Of a stretch of DNA of 64,000 nucleotides, positions 52,150-61,933 are shown one piece after another (positions within the stretch are counted from its first letter, which is position 1; every line of letters begins with the position of its first letter). The DNA is from Prochlorococcus sp. AG-402-B19 (GTDB lineage Bacteria; Cyanobacteriota; Cyanobacteriia; PCC-6307; Cyanobiaceae): positions 18,360 through 82,359 of the forward strand of contig QCHM01000007.1 of the NCBI GenBank assembly GCA_003279615.1. The letters run 5' to 3'. A model generated the notes under the pieces. That model did no database searches and was not told the DNA's origin. It saw nothing but the letters and a program-made list of their open reading frames with translations. The translations under genes and the position numbers were made by a program.

Positions 52150-52353
52150 CTACTTGTAAAGTTGATCATACGAGAAATATTCCTCCATTTCTCTACCCAA
52201 AGAGAAAAGGACTTCATTAACTCTTTTCAGCTGCTTTTCCAATTGACTTCTCTTAAATTGCAAATCAACAAATCTCCTTTGCAACTCAGCATGAGTCCTT
52301 TTTCGATAATCATCATTTTGGTTGCTTTGGCTTGCTGCTACTTTGTTTCTCAT
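52150..52353 (-). CDS. hypothetical coiled-coil protein
   Basis: 67-aa ORF with helical heptad-like content. Confidence 0.45.
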   Translation of the reverse strand: MRNKVAASQSNQNDDYRKRTHAELQRRFVDLQFKRSQLEKQLKRVNEVLFSLGREMEEYFSYDQLYK

Positions 52354-52776
52354 AGCTATGACCTTTAATTCTTTGGAAGAGGAACATCAAAATAAATCCT
52401 CCTAAACCATTAAAAATTCTTAGATTTTATTAGGGGATCTATAACTGATTTACTAGAGATATCAGTAAAATGTAAACCCGTCTTAATGCGGGAGTATTAT
52501 CACTACGTATACCAAGCTAATAATTAATAGTGCTTGACATAGAAGGGTCTTTTAACTTTAATTTTATATACGAAGATACAAGAAACATTCAAATTACTCA
52601 AACTAAGTGAAAAAAAAAATTTAAGTTTATCTAACTTTAAATATTCAAAGAATTGATGTTGATCTATTAATTAAGTCTACTTAAAATACATATCTATTTT
52701 AAGTATGCATAAAGAGTCATTGAAAATTATTGTAAAGTGTATTGGACTAAATCCTTAAACATTGATCTATCAATAA

Positions 52777-53064
52777 CTATTTAGAGGGTTGTTTTTTTTT
52801 TTTTGGTTTTTGTAGCTTATAACCAAACTCGATAAGTTGATGATATGTCAATCTAGTTTGTAGAGCACTTAGAGATAGTCGCTTCTCATCATCTTTTTGA
52901 AGATAGAAATTTCCTCTATTAGTAGAATTTTTTTCTATCGTGATATATTCTTTACCCTTCTTGAGGATCCAAGGCTCTTTTTGATAGTTATTATCTCCAA
53001 CTTTGTAATCCCATGGGACTAGTCCTGATTTTTTATTTAATGGCATTTTAAAACTACATACCAT
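52777..53064 (-). CDS. hypothetical protein
   Basis: 95-aa basic ORF. Confidence 0.45.
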   Translation of the reverse strand: MVCSFKMPLNKKSGLVPWDYKVGDNNYQKEPWILKKGKEYITIEKNSTNRGNFYLQKDDEKRLSLSALQTRLTYHQLIEFGYKLQKPKKKKQPSK

Positions 53065-53157
53065 ATATATTTTATTCTACATACTATTGCCCTAATAATC
53101 CAATTTATGATAATAAAAATTCAATGATCTAAACATCATAAATACAAGCCACTGCAA

Positions 53158-53346
53158 TTATAAATAGCTATCAGAAACGAAAATAGGCTTATTCAAATCG
53201 TGCTTTTGATTAGAAGCTATAATTTTTGATGCAATCGGATTCACTTTATTCTCATATTTCCTTGACCTATAGATCTCAAACCTACAAATATCATCACCAC
53301 TTAGAAAGCAATCATCAATAAAATCATCAAGGACTTGAGATGGCAT
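53158..53346 (-). CDS. hypothetical protein
   Basis: 62-aa ORF. Confidence 0.4.
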   Translation of the reverse strand: MPSQVLDDFIDDCFLSGDDICRFEIYRSRKYENKVNPIASKIIASNQKHDLNKPIFVSDSYL

Positions 53347-53910
53347 TATAAAAAAAATAATTAATTAATTAATGCTTTATTAAATAGATTAAGCAAGTCC
53401 GTCTTAACACCTATTCCTTTTTTTTTGAAAACAGGACATGATCTCCAATGAAATATCAAATTAAATTAAAGATAAAAATAGAATCTTCAAAAGAAAGAGT
53501 CGGAAAATAATTAGCAACAGAGCATATACAAATGCAGAGATATTAGGACGCTATCTTGCACAAAGATCAATTGAAAACTTGAATCTTGTTATAACAGAAG
53601 ATCCAAAGGCACTTTATAAATTGCTAAGGAATAGACCAAGTTATTAAATTGTGAATCTACACATTTTCTAAAGATGAAAAAGCTGGTTGAATTTGCTCAG
53701 AAATTATCGGGTAGTAATACTAAATTAATCAAAACTTAGTTTATTTACTATAAAGGAATGGATCAATGAGTCCTTTCTTATTCAAAGAGCAGGAATAATA
53801 ATTAAATGTTACCCCTCTTATTGAAAAAGATAAAACAAATTGCAACCATATATATAGTTGCCCCACAACAACTGAAAGTTGAGCTATAAATAAATAATTA
53901 GAAACTAATA

Positions 53911-54063
53911 ATGAATTACCTGCAAACTCTTTCTCCCATTAATCAACTTGTAATTTTAGTAGCCTTTATTGGACTTTTATTTGGTTTTTTGGTAGTTTAT
54001 CTTGATAACAGCAAAGATTACGAGTTAAAGAGAGATTGGAGAAACAAAGTTAGTAAAAAATGA
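53911..54063 (+). CDS. small single-TM protein
   Basis: MNYLQTLSPINQLVILVAFIGLLFGFLVVYLDNSKDYELKRDWRNKVSKK*. Confidence 0.5.
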   Translation: MNYLQTLSPINQLVILVAFIGLLFGFLVVYLDNSKDYELKRDWRNKVSKK

Positions 54064-54149
54064 AATATGCCATTACGCCTGAATATAGAATGAATGTGAA
54101 AGTAATTAGCTTTAAAAGCAAAAAGAATGGAATAAACTAAGTTAAAGAT

Positions 54150-54584
54150 TTATTGAGTAATCCCGTGGGTTGCACATGGCATCCATAAATCACCCATCTT
54201 ATGAACACCGATACAACCAAGTTTCTTAGCTTCTTCCTCTGCCCTTGCTTTAGAAGGATAAGCAAAAGTATTATTTGAAGACAAAGAACTACTATTATCA
54301 ATCGTTTGCTCAATAGAAGGATTAGCAGGACTCCACACTTTGATTCCCATAGTAGTTATACCAGCAGAAAATACCCCCATACCTACAATTGAAGCATTAA
54401 CAACACCCATAGCGACTACACCGAGGGAGACAACGCCCATAGGTACAACTCCAATTGTAACAATTCCCATAGGTACAATTCCAATCGATATATAACCAAG
54501 CGGAGCAAATCCTATTGCAATTTTTTTAGGTTTACCTCCACAATGTGTTGGTCCTTGAGTTTGATCAACTTCAGAGTTATTCAT
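54150..54584 (-). CDS. GIVPMG-repeat protein with C-terminal DUF3721
   Basis: Repeats GIVPMGIVTIGVVPMGVVSLGVVAMGVV; C-terminal AYPSKARAEEEAKKLGCIGVHKMGDLWMPCATH. Confidence 0.75.
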   Translation of the reverse strand: MNNSEVDQTQGPTHCGGKPKKIAIGFAPLGYISIGIVPMGIVTIGVVPMGVVSLGVVAMGVVNASIVGMGVFSAGITTMGIKVWSPANPSIEQTIDNSSSLSSNNTFAYPSKARAEEEAKKLGCIGVHKMGDLWMPCATHGITQ

Positions 54585-54604
54585 AATTTTTCTGTGAGAT
54601 AAAT

Positions 54605-54856
54605 CTAATGATGGTGATGTCCATGACCATTCCCTTTTTTATTCTCTTGATGTAAATCATGGCTCTCGCATGGCATCCATTTACTACCCATTTGATGAGC
54701 ACCTTTACAATTGAATCTTGAAGCAGCCTTTTCTGCTTCTGCCTTGGTATCAAAAAGGGCAGGAGTAGCGTCTTGGCTTGAATGACTTGAACATCCCATT
54801 AACAAGAATGAAAAAGGAGCCAAAAATGAAGCTATAACAACCTTAAACAAAAGCAT
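54605..54856 (-). CDS. DUF3721 lipoprotein with His-rich tail
   Basis: Lipobox-like LLMGCSS; FDTKAEAEKAASRFNCKGAHQMGSKWMPCESHDLHQENKKGNGHGHHHH. Confidence 0.75.
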   Translation of the reverse strand: MLLFKVVIASFLAPFSFLLMGCSSHSSQDATPALFDTKAEAEKAASRFNCKGAHQMGSKWMPCESHDLHQENKKGNGHGHHHH

Positions 54857-55128
54857 TCTCCCTAGTTTTACTATTTTGACTATTTAATTCATTATTAACC
54901 ATTAACTTATCTATTGCATAATTATTGCTGAAAAGTTATATAAACTCTTGAAAACACTAGCCAGAAAATATTAATAAAACTTTTTTCTCACTTATTATTC
55001 AAAGATTTATCAAAGAAATTTAGAAAAGGAATGTATAAAAAGTCACAAAATAAAACGGCACACTCGACAACCAACAAATGAAGGGAGGTGCCAAGATATC
55101 TCTAGGTTAACTAGTAATACTAGGTAAA

Positions 55129-56283
55129 ATGAAAGCTTTTAGGAATGCTCTATTCGTGTCATCGCTATTAGGGTTTATTTTCCCATTTAGTGCACAGGCT
55201 GGTGGTAGTGATCATTCAAACCATCATGGCAACCATGGCAATCATGGCAATCATGGCAATCATTTTAATAGTGGAGATGAACATTCATCCCCCTCAACAA
55301 TGCTTATGGGAAAGACAACATTTGTCATAGGTGGTGTTGAAGGTGTCGCTTCCAAAGAGGAAATGACATTTAACTACGATATGAAGCTAATGGGGATGAC
55401 TAGCCTTACAGGAAAAGACATGCTTATGACTGCTATACGTACGGGCAATTTCACGAAGATGGACCCCTTTGGGATGATGGGAGCTGCAAGACTTGATACT
55501 AGTTTTTTTAAGAGCAGTGATAATTTAGAGCTTCATAAAGCTTTCTATAGGTTTCCTATAAATGACGATATTGAAATCACTTTTGGTCCCAAGCTTCGTC
55601 AAGATGACCTTCTAGGTGTTTGGCCCAGCTCTTACCCAAGTGATGAAATATTATTCGTTTTAAACCAAGCTGGTGCTAGCGATACGTATTCTAAAAAGAT
55701 GGGTGCTGGTGCTGGCATTACATGGTCTAATGATAGATTAGTAGCAAGTGCTCTTCTCGTAGCAGAAGATGCTGCAGATTCTAGCAAAGGATTTTTACAA
55801 GATAATTCTAGTGATATCATAACTACTCAGCTTGCTTTAGTAGATGATTCATATACTATCGCTATTGCCTATACAAACTCTGATAATGGAAATACTGACG
55901 GGAGTGCAGATGCAGATGATTACACTTCTTACGGACTCAGTGGTACATATAAATTCTCAAACGAGTTATCAATAAATGCAGGCTATGGATGGAAGAATCC
56001 TGACAACGTTAACGATGCTTCCAATATTGAAGATGGGACTACCTGGATTATTGGTGCCATGTGGAATGATGCATTTATAGATGGCAACAAATTGGGTTGG
56101 GCAATAGGATCAGCTGAAACCCATAGAAATGATAGTGGTTATGGCGACCCATTGGCATGGGAAGCTTTTTATGAGGTAGCGATTAATGATCGTGTCACAA
56201 TCACACCTGCTATTTTTAACATTGAGAAAGAGGGCTCGGAAGATGTTTCAGGAGCTTTGATTAAAACTACTTTTAATTTCTAG
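55129..56283 (+). CDS. outer-membrane porin-like protein with His-rich N-terminus
   Basis: Signal peptide; HSNHHGNHGNHGNHGNH; beta-barrel pattern; terminal Phe (KTTFNF). Confidence 0.75.
   Translation: MKAFRNALFVSSLLGFIFPFSAQAGGSDHSNHHGNHGNHGNHGNHFNSGDEHSSPSTMLMGKTTFVIGGVEGVASKEEMTFNYDMKLMGMTSLTGKDMLMTAIRTGNFTKMDPFGMMGAARLDTSFFKSSDNLELHKAFYRFPINDDIEITFGPKLRQDDLLGVWPSSYPSDEILFVLNQAGASDTYSKKMGAGAGITWSNDRLVASALLVAEDAADSSKGFLQDNSSDIITTQLALVDDSYTIAIAYTNSDNGNTDGSADADDYTSYGLSGTYKFSNELSINAGYGWKNPDNVNDASNIEDGTTWIIGAMWNDAFIDGNKLGWAIGSAETHRNDSGYGDPLAWEAFYEVAINDRVTITPAIFNIEKEGSEDVSGALIKTTFNF
55218..55265 (+). repeat. 9-bp tandem repeat GGCAAYCAT encoding HGN
   Basis: Consecutive ggcaaccat/ggcaatcat units. 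Confidence 0.8.
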
Positions 56284-56290
56284 TCTTATC

Positions 56291-56350
56291 AAACATAACT
56301 ATGCTGTAGTGGCGATTCCTGTTGCCACCACAGCATAGTTATGTTTTCTT
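56291..56350 (+). terminator. long-stem intrinsic terminator
   Basis: 22-nt arms AACATAACTATGCTGTAGTGGC / GCCACCACAGCATAGTTATGTT with one mismatch, 10-nt loop, then T-rich tail. Confidence 0.8.
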
Positions 56351-56577
56351 AGAAAATTTTACATCGTATATAAAGTAAGGTTTAGATCTAAATGATTAAG
56401 ATACTAAATATACTTTATATTTAGCTTTAACTTTGATACAAAAAAATGATGAAGGAGTCAAACGTAATTAGCCTTCTTTAATAAATGGTTTAAATAATAG
56501 ACAATAAAAAAAGCTATCTAGTGATCCACTCATTTGGAAAATAAATGTAAGAATTCAAACCTAATAGTTCTATAGTA

Positions 56578-57810
56578 GTGGATCAAAAAAAGACTTTCTT
56601 TACTTTTCTAATCTTGCTCTATGGAGGATTCCCTCTGGTCCAGGCAGGAGAGATTACTTCTTTCTCTCACAAAACTCAAAAAAGAATTGCAAGTTCAGTT
56701 AAAAGTTCAAGTAACGAAAGAGAATTACATATTAAAAAACCTATCATCACTCATGATCCATCCAAATGTGATGAATTTGAAGACCCCAGATCTATTCATT
56801 GCTTAGGACCTGTTCAAGCATCGAAGCCAACTAATCGACTTGATCGTTTTATTCAAGGAACTGCTAGTTACGCTTCTAAATTTGTACCCCTTTTAAATAA
56901 CAATTCAAAAGGTAGTGTCTATTCCAATATGTTGATCAATGATGGTAAATCACTGATCGTTGATAGGGGTTACGGATTAATTAATGAATCAGCTAATTCT
57001 CAAATACAAAAAATTCCATTTTTTGCTCAAACTTCTATCGCTATTAACTCAGCAGGGGAATCAGATACAAGCTTTACCCTAGATAGCTTAATGAAGCTGA
57101 AAACTGTTAATGATTCAGATGGTGCTCTCAAAACGATTTTGTTTGGGCAAGGACGCGGAACTACTACTACTGATAACGACGGAACAACAACCAACCTTGG
57201 TTTAGGACTTAGACATCGTCCTGATGACTTATCAATGCTTGGAGGAAATCTCTTCTGGGATTACAGAATGACTGACTACAGCACATCTCATAGTCGACTT
57301 GGTTTAGGAGCGGAGTATTTCTTGAAGAGTTTCGAACTTAGAAACAACTATTACATGGCAATCACAGATAAAAAAACTGTGACCATTGATGGAACTCAAT
57401 ATACCGAAAGAATTGTTCCAGGATGGGATGCGGAAGTGGGTTATCGTTTACCAAATTATCCGCAACTAGGTGTATTCGTTAAAGCCTTTAGTTGGGATTA
57501 TAAGGATACTGATGATCAAAGCGGTGTAGCTTATGCCGCTACCTGGCAAGCGACACCTCATATAAACTTAGAGGCGTATATCTCTAGTGAAATATCGGGT
57601 TATGGGACAAAAGAGAATTCAAAGTTGCATGGAACAGATGATTATCAATTAGGAGTAAAAGTGAAGTGGACAGGCCAATCAGTCAAATTCAAAAAGAAAA
57701 GCATCAAGGAAAACATAGTTCTTCAGATGACTCAACCAGTACGTCGTCGCTATGACGTTCTTCTTGAGCGTAGCTCAGGAGGATTTAGTAATAGGGTTGG
57801 TGGATCCTAA
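56578..57810 (+). CDS. inverse autotransporter (intimin/invasin-type) beta-barrel protein without passenger
   Basis: TTTNLGLGLRHRPDDLSMLGGNLFWDYRMTDYSTSHSRLGLGAEYFLKSFELRNNYY ... ERIVPGWDAEVGYRLPNYPQLGVFVKAFSWDY; ends after VRRRYDVLLERS linker. Confidence 0.85.
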   Translation: MDQKKTFFTFLILLYGGFPLVQAGEITSFSHKTQKRIASSVKSSSNERELHIKKPIITHDPSKCDEFEDPRSIHCLGPVQASKPTNRLDRFIQGTASYASKFVPLLNNNSKGSVYSNMLINDGKSLIVDRGYGLINESANSQIQKIPFFAQTSIAINSAGESDTSFTLDSLMKLKTVNDSDGALKTILFGQGRGTTTTDNDGTTTNLGLGLRHRPDDLSMLGGNLFWDYRMTDYSTSHSRLGLGAEYFLKSFELRNNYYMAITDKKTVTIDGTQYTERIVPGWDAEVGYRLPNYPQLGVFVKAFSWDYKDTDDQSGVAYAATWQATPHINLEAYISSEISGYGTKENSKLHGTDDYQLGVKVKWTGQSVKFKKKSIKENIVLQMTQPVRRRYDVLLERSSGGFSNRVGGS

Positions 57811-57850
57811 AAACAAACTCAAATAATTATTATCTAAAAAAAATTTTCAA

Positions 57851-58765
57851 ATGAAATTCTCAAAATTACTCTCAAATACACTGATTACTGGGCTAACTAT
57901 TTTTGGATATACAGTACTTGTCCCTTCAGAAAAAGTGTCTGCAGCAGCTTGCCCAGATCCCTCAACTACAACTCTTACTAGTCTTGCGACTGGTGGTGAT
58001 GCTACAAGCTTCTATCAAGTTACTGAAAACAATGAAGCAGGCGAAGGTGGCTTTTGTGAAGGAACTCCTGATTCGTATGGTGTAACTGTTTACAAAATGG
58101 GATTTTGCACTTCTGATCCTGGAAACCCGACATCTGGAACTGCTCCTAATTACAGCAGTTGCACTTGGACTTACGAGAACACAAGTGGACAAGCCGCTGC
58201 CTTTGGAGCAGGAGCAACATTTAATCTTTCTGATACTTATGCTTCCACACCTGCAGTCGGTTCTTATGACTACGCTGTGATTGTTATTGATAAAGATTTT
58301 AGAATAAAAGCTAAATATGGACCGATAGGACCTGTAGGGGGAACAAGAACGACTTACTATACAACTTCAACTTTTAAAGAATCAGCAACATCAACTGATG
58401 GCACTGCACCAAGTACTTGGGCTGCAAGTACGGCTCCGCTTAACTCTTTTGATCCAGGCGGATCATGTGAGGCCACTACAGATGCTTCTGTGAGTGGAGG
58501 AACAATCTATGCTTATTTACTTAATTCTGCGGGCACAGTTATTACTGATGATTCAAGTGCAGGTGTCACAACATGCTCAGGGGTTGAACAATTACTAGGT
58601 GTAATGAAAATGAATAGTTCAGTAAATATAACTTCAGCTACTACTGGACTAAAAGCAACTTTTGTTGTAACGAATAACGGAGCTTCAGTAATTCTAGATC
58701 AGACTAACAATGAAATTGAATTTGATTCCGGTCCTTTCAGTGTCTCTTTTGAAGTAATTGAATAG
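57851..58765 (+). CDS. secreted Cys/Ser/Thr/Gly-rich protein
   Basis: Signal peptide MKFSKLLSNTLITGLTIFGYTVLVPSEKVSA; six Cys after the signal peptide; 40 bp downstream of the barrel gene. Confidence 0.75.
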   Translation: MKFSKLLSNTLITGLTIFGYTVLVPSEKVSAAACPDPSTTTLTSLATGGDATSFYQVTENNEAGEGGFCEGTPDSYGVTVYKMGFCTSDPGNPTSGTAPNYSSCTWTYENTSGQAAAFGAGATFNLSDTYASTPAVGSYDYAVIVIDKDFRIKAKYGPIGPVGGTRTTYYTTSTFKESATSTDGTAPSTWAASTAPLNSFDPGGSCEATTDASVSGGTIYAYLLNSAGTVITDDSSAGVTTCSGVEQLLGVMKMNSSVNITSATTGLKATFVVTNNGASVILDQTNNEIEFDSGPFSVSFEVIE

Positions 58766-58828
58766 ATCTATTCCTCAAATCATAAAATGTCTTTTTTTAA
58801 TAGATGAGTCTGATATTTAATTAATACC

Positions 58829-59011
58829 CTAAGAGAACCATATTCCACCATTCTTAGTTGCTTCTAAAAAGAATTTATTTTGTTCCTTTTGTTTATCAAC
58901 AAGTTCTTTTGAAGCGCTTAAATCAAATGTTGCATTATTTCTGGTTTTAATTTGAAGAGGCCATAGCTTTGAGAGCAATGATCTTGTTCTTGCTCTTGCA
59001 AATGAAACCAT
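58829..59011 (-). CDS. hypothetical protein
   Basis: 60-aa basic ORF. Confidence 0.4.
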   Translation of the reverse strand: MVSFARARTRSLLSKLWPLQIKTRNNATFDLSASKELVDKQKEQNKFFLEATKNGGIWFS

Positions 59012-59307
59012 AGAACAAAAATCGTAAAAAGCAAAAGGTACTAATTAACTACCCATATTTTTATAGCCTTGGAAAAGACATTATCCATTACATTTGTCTT
59101 GAGATCGAGATCTTAAAGGACACTAGGTGCAATTAATATTGCTAAATATATTTTAAAAGAAACACAAATATAGACAATAGAAACCCCTTTACAAACAAGT
59201 ATTTAAGCTCATAGCCTTTGTTGATTTCTTTGTAAATCGTTTGATCAAAAATTTGTCTCCTTTAACTCTTTTAGCAAATTTGAATTTTAAAGATGTAAGT
59301 AATCAAA

Positions 59308-59589
59308 TCATTTTTTTTTAATATTTCCTTTTTCAAAATTCTTATAAAGAGCATATCCAATCAGAAATAAAACAATCAAGGAAAAGTTCTGATTCAAGAT
59401 CCCTATTATCAGATACGCAAAAACTGGAACCAACAAAAATCTTTTAGCTGAGAGCTTTTCTTCGGTACTTAATTCATTCCATTCGAGATACCTTTTCCAC
59501 TGAAAAACTCTTTTCATTTGCCTCCTACTAGTTTGATTCCTATTCAAAAAGCTATGAAATAAAACTCTTAAATCATCTAAACGGTTCAT
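59308..59589 (-). CDS. hypothetical membrane protein
   Basis: 93-aa ORF with two hydrophobic segments. Confidence 0.5.
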   Translation of the reverse strand: MNRLDDLRVLFHSFLNRNQTSRRQMKRVFQWKRYLEWNELSTEEKLSAKRFLLVPVFAYLIIGILNQNFSLIVLFLIGYALYKNFEKGNIKKK

Positions 59590-59650
59590 AGCCTTATCAT
59601 GACTCTTTTAATTAGCCTTATAATAGTTGGTCTAGAGGTGGAACAAATAC

Positions 59651-59989
59651 TTAGCCTTTCATAGCAGCTTCAATAATCGAAATCTCTCTAGTATTTTTTT
59701 TGTTAAGACCACGAAGATCCAGTTGAAATCGTATCACCTCTAATGCAAGTTTATTAAAACGAAATGTAGCTTGTAAATAACCATGCGAGAAATCAGATTC
59801 AAAATATCCAAAGCCTTTCAAGTCTTTTACTAGTAAGTAGCTATCGAAAATTTTGCTATACCATCTAATCAACATACTATTATCCATAATGTCAGCCATG
59901 GCAATGCGAGACAAAGTTTTAGTTCTTACAGCAAAGTAATCATTAAGGTCTTGATAGATTGGTAATATAAATCGCATTATGCAGAACAA
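59651..59989 (-). CDS. hypothetical protein
   Basis: 112-aa ORF. Confidence 0.5.
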   Translation of the reverse strand: MFCIMRFILPIYQDLNDYFAVRTKTLSRIAMADIMDNSMLIRWYSKIFDSYLLVKDLKGFGYFESDFSHGYLQATFRFNKLALEVIRFQLDLRGLNKKNTREISIIEAAMKG

Positions 59990-60194
59990 AAAACAGTTGG
60001 TAGTTCAAGATTACTGATTAAGCGTATTAAGCATTTCATCTTTCCATTATGCCTGAGTCTTTAGAAATTCTGTTAAAACAAATAGTTAAAGCTATTATTT
60101 TGTATTTTTTGAATGCTCTTGAATGTTATGAATATAATGATGAAACTAATTCAAATTACTTTGAAAATTTCTATTCAATTTCTAGCACCTAATT

Positions 60195-60383
60195 ATGCAA
60201 TACCTTTTTTGTCTAACGCTCTCTGAAATGGGTATAAGCCGACCATTACTAGCCATAATAATTTTCTTTAGTATTTTATTTATGGTTGCCTTTGGCTTTA
60301 GCTCTAAGAATATGGATAGTGATGGAATTACGGATTGGATGATGAAAAAGCCCAAAGACTGGATAGGTCATAAAAAGTTTTAA
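60195..60383 (+). CDS. small membrane protein
   Basis: 62-aa ORF; likely start at MGISRPLLAII. Confidence 0.45.
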   Translation: MQYLFCLTLSEMGISRPLLAIIIFFSILFMVAFGFSSKNMDSDGITDWMMKKPKDWIGHKKF

Positions 60384-60478
60384 AGAATGAAAAAATCATC
60401 TTTCAATTAACAATATGATAGTTATTACTTTCTGGAAGTTGGCTAACTTTGTATACATTGGTGTAATGGAAATACTAC

Positions 60479-60688
60479 CTATTTGAAACTTTTATTGCTT
60501 CTAAACTTTAACGCTTCTTGTTGATAGCAGCTTCTTATTTCTTTGATATGAGGTTGGTTTTCTGCTAAATCGATTGGCATTTTTCTTGAAGCCTTTACTA
60601 GTTCGAAAGCATACCTATGAGTTTCTTTATAAGAATCCATTGCCGAAGTAAGGATTTCTTCTTTAATTTTCACAAATTTATAAACCAT
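60479..60688 (-). CDS. hypothetical protein
   Basis: 69-aa ORF. Confidence 0.4.
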   Translation of the reverse strand: MVYKFVKIKEEILTSAMDSYKETHRYAFELVKASRKMPIDLAENQPHIKEIRSCYQQEALKFRSNKSFK

Positions 60689-61138
60689 TTGTCTATATCC
60701 AAATAAAAAAATAGGTATTAACTCATCGCCCCGTTAGTGATCTGAACTGTTTAACATTTTATAAATTGATCAGGCAAAAGAAAATCATCACGTTGTTTAA
60801 TTAAATCTTCTACTTTATTAATAAGATCTCTATAAAGATCAGCTCCTATCATCTGTTCTTGAGTAAGTTCACTTCCATGCGAATCACAGTATTGAATAAC
60901 ACCTTTATAAGTAAAAAAACCATTGTCTTCTTGCTAGTGAATCAAATACGATAATTTCGTTAACTATAAAGCTTGCATAAAGTTCCAACTTTACTTCAAG
61001 GTCATTAGTGTCAATCACAAAAAAGAGTGTATGACACCTTATTGTAGGTAACTGCCTAAGGAAGTATTAAGGATTTCATTATTAACCTCTTGAAAGAGTC
61101 TGGACACCCGTTATAAAGAGATCAAATTGATAAGTTTT

Positions 61139-61279
61139 ATGGCTTTCATTTCTCGTTTAATTACCAACAGGGTAACCAACCTAATCAGTAGATTTGGTAT
61201 TACACCTCAAGCAGTTGAGCAATTTGAGAACGACTACCCTCTCCAGCAGAAAGGAGATCATCATAGATTCCATATATAG
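61139..61279 (+). CDS. hypothetical small protein
   Basis: MAFISRLITNRVTNLISRFGITPQAVEQFENDYPLQQKGDHHRFHI*. Confidence 0.4.
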   Translation: MAFISRLITNRVTNLISRFGITPQAVEQFENDYPLQQKGDHHRFHI

Positions 61280-61312
61280 TTCTTTGACCCCTAACTTCTT
61301 TATTAACTTGTT

Positions 61313-61525
61313 ATGGGAGAAGCAAAAAAAAGAAAAAAGGTCCTTAAAGCAATACTCAATTTGATTGTTGTTCTAAACGTTGCTCTTTTTGGGTTCATTA
61401 AAGTAACGCACCCTTTGAGTTATTTAATTGGCGTTCCTATTTTTACATGGGTTGTTTATCTTCTAAGTAATGCGCTATTCACCGATCTTCTTTTCGGTGA
61501 AAAATATGGGGCTAGGAATAAATGA
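61313..61525 (+). CDS. small membrane protein, paralog of partial 1..122
   Basis: MGEAKKRKKVLKAILN...YLIGVPIFTWVVYLLSNALFTDLLFGEKYG. Confidence 0.65.
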   Translation: MGEAKKRKKVLKAILNLIVVLNVALFGFIKVTHPLSYLIGVPIFTWVVYLLSNALFTDLLFGEKYGARNK

Positions 61526-61819
61526 GAAAACCAATCATATTCCAAATAAAACTGTTCTGTAATCTCCTCATAAAGATATTTTAGAAAATCGAAAATCAAT
61601 TTTTTTTATATCCACAGCGTTCTCTTTTATTAAAAAAAGCAAATAGCAAAACTGAAAGACTGGCAAGATTAATAAAAGAAAAATTATACAGTAATTTTGA
61701 TTAGACTTAATTTTAAAAAAAGTTTGTTTAGTGGCTCTTTCACAGAGATCACTTTTCCATAAAATTGTTCACAATTTTGAATTAGAGGCTTAAATGGGTT
61801 CATATCCATTGTTTTAGTC

Positions 61820-61933
61820 TTAAACGATTACTGAGGTTCCCACTTGAAATGCTCCAGCCAACAGAAGTAATGCTGGAAGATTCCAAAGAACTAATACTTT
61901 TAAAGCAGTTGATTTGTATGTTGTAGCAGTCAT
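61820..61933 (-). CDS. 37-aa single-TM protein, paralog of 33101..33211
   Basis: MTATTYKSTALKVLVLWNLPALLLLAGAFQVGTSVIV*. Confidence 0.65.
   Translation of the reverse strand: MTATTYKSTALKVLVLWNLPALLLLAGAFQVGTSVIV

Noticed and set aside
55218-55265. Short tandem repeats considered as a CRISPR-like array
   Set aside because: 9-bp in-frame codon repeat (HGN) without spacers; no cas genes seen.
55632-55820. Antisense or alternative ORFs in porin/barrel/secreted genes (55632 -, 56621 +, 57903 +, 57962 -)
   Set aside because: Shadow frames of genes with signal peptides and recognisable domains.
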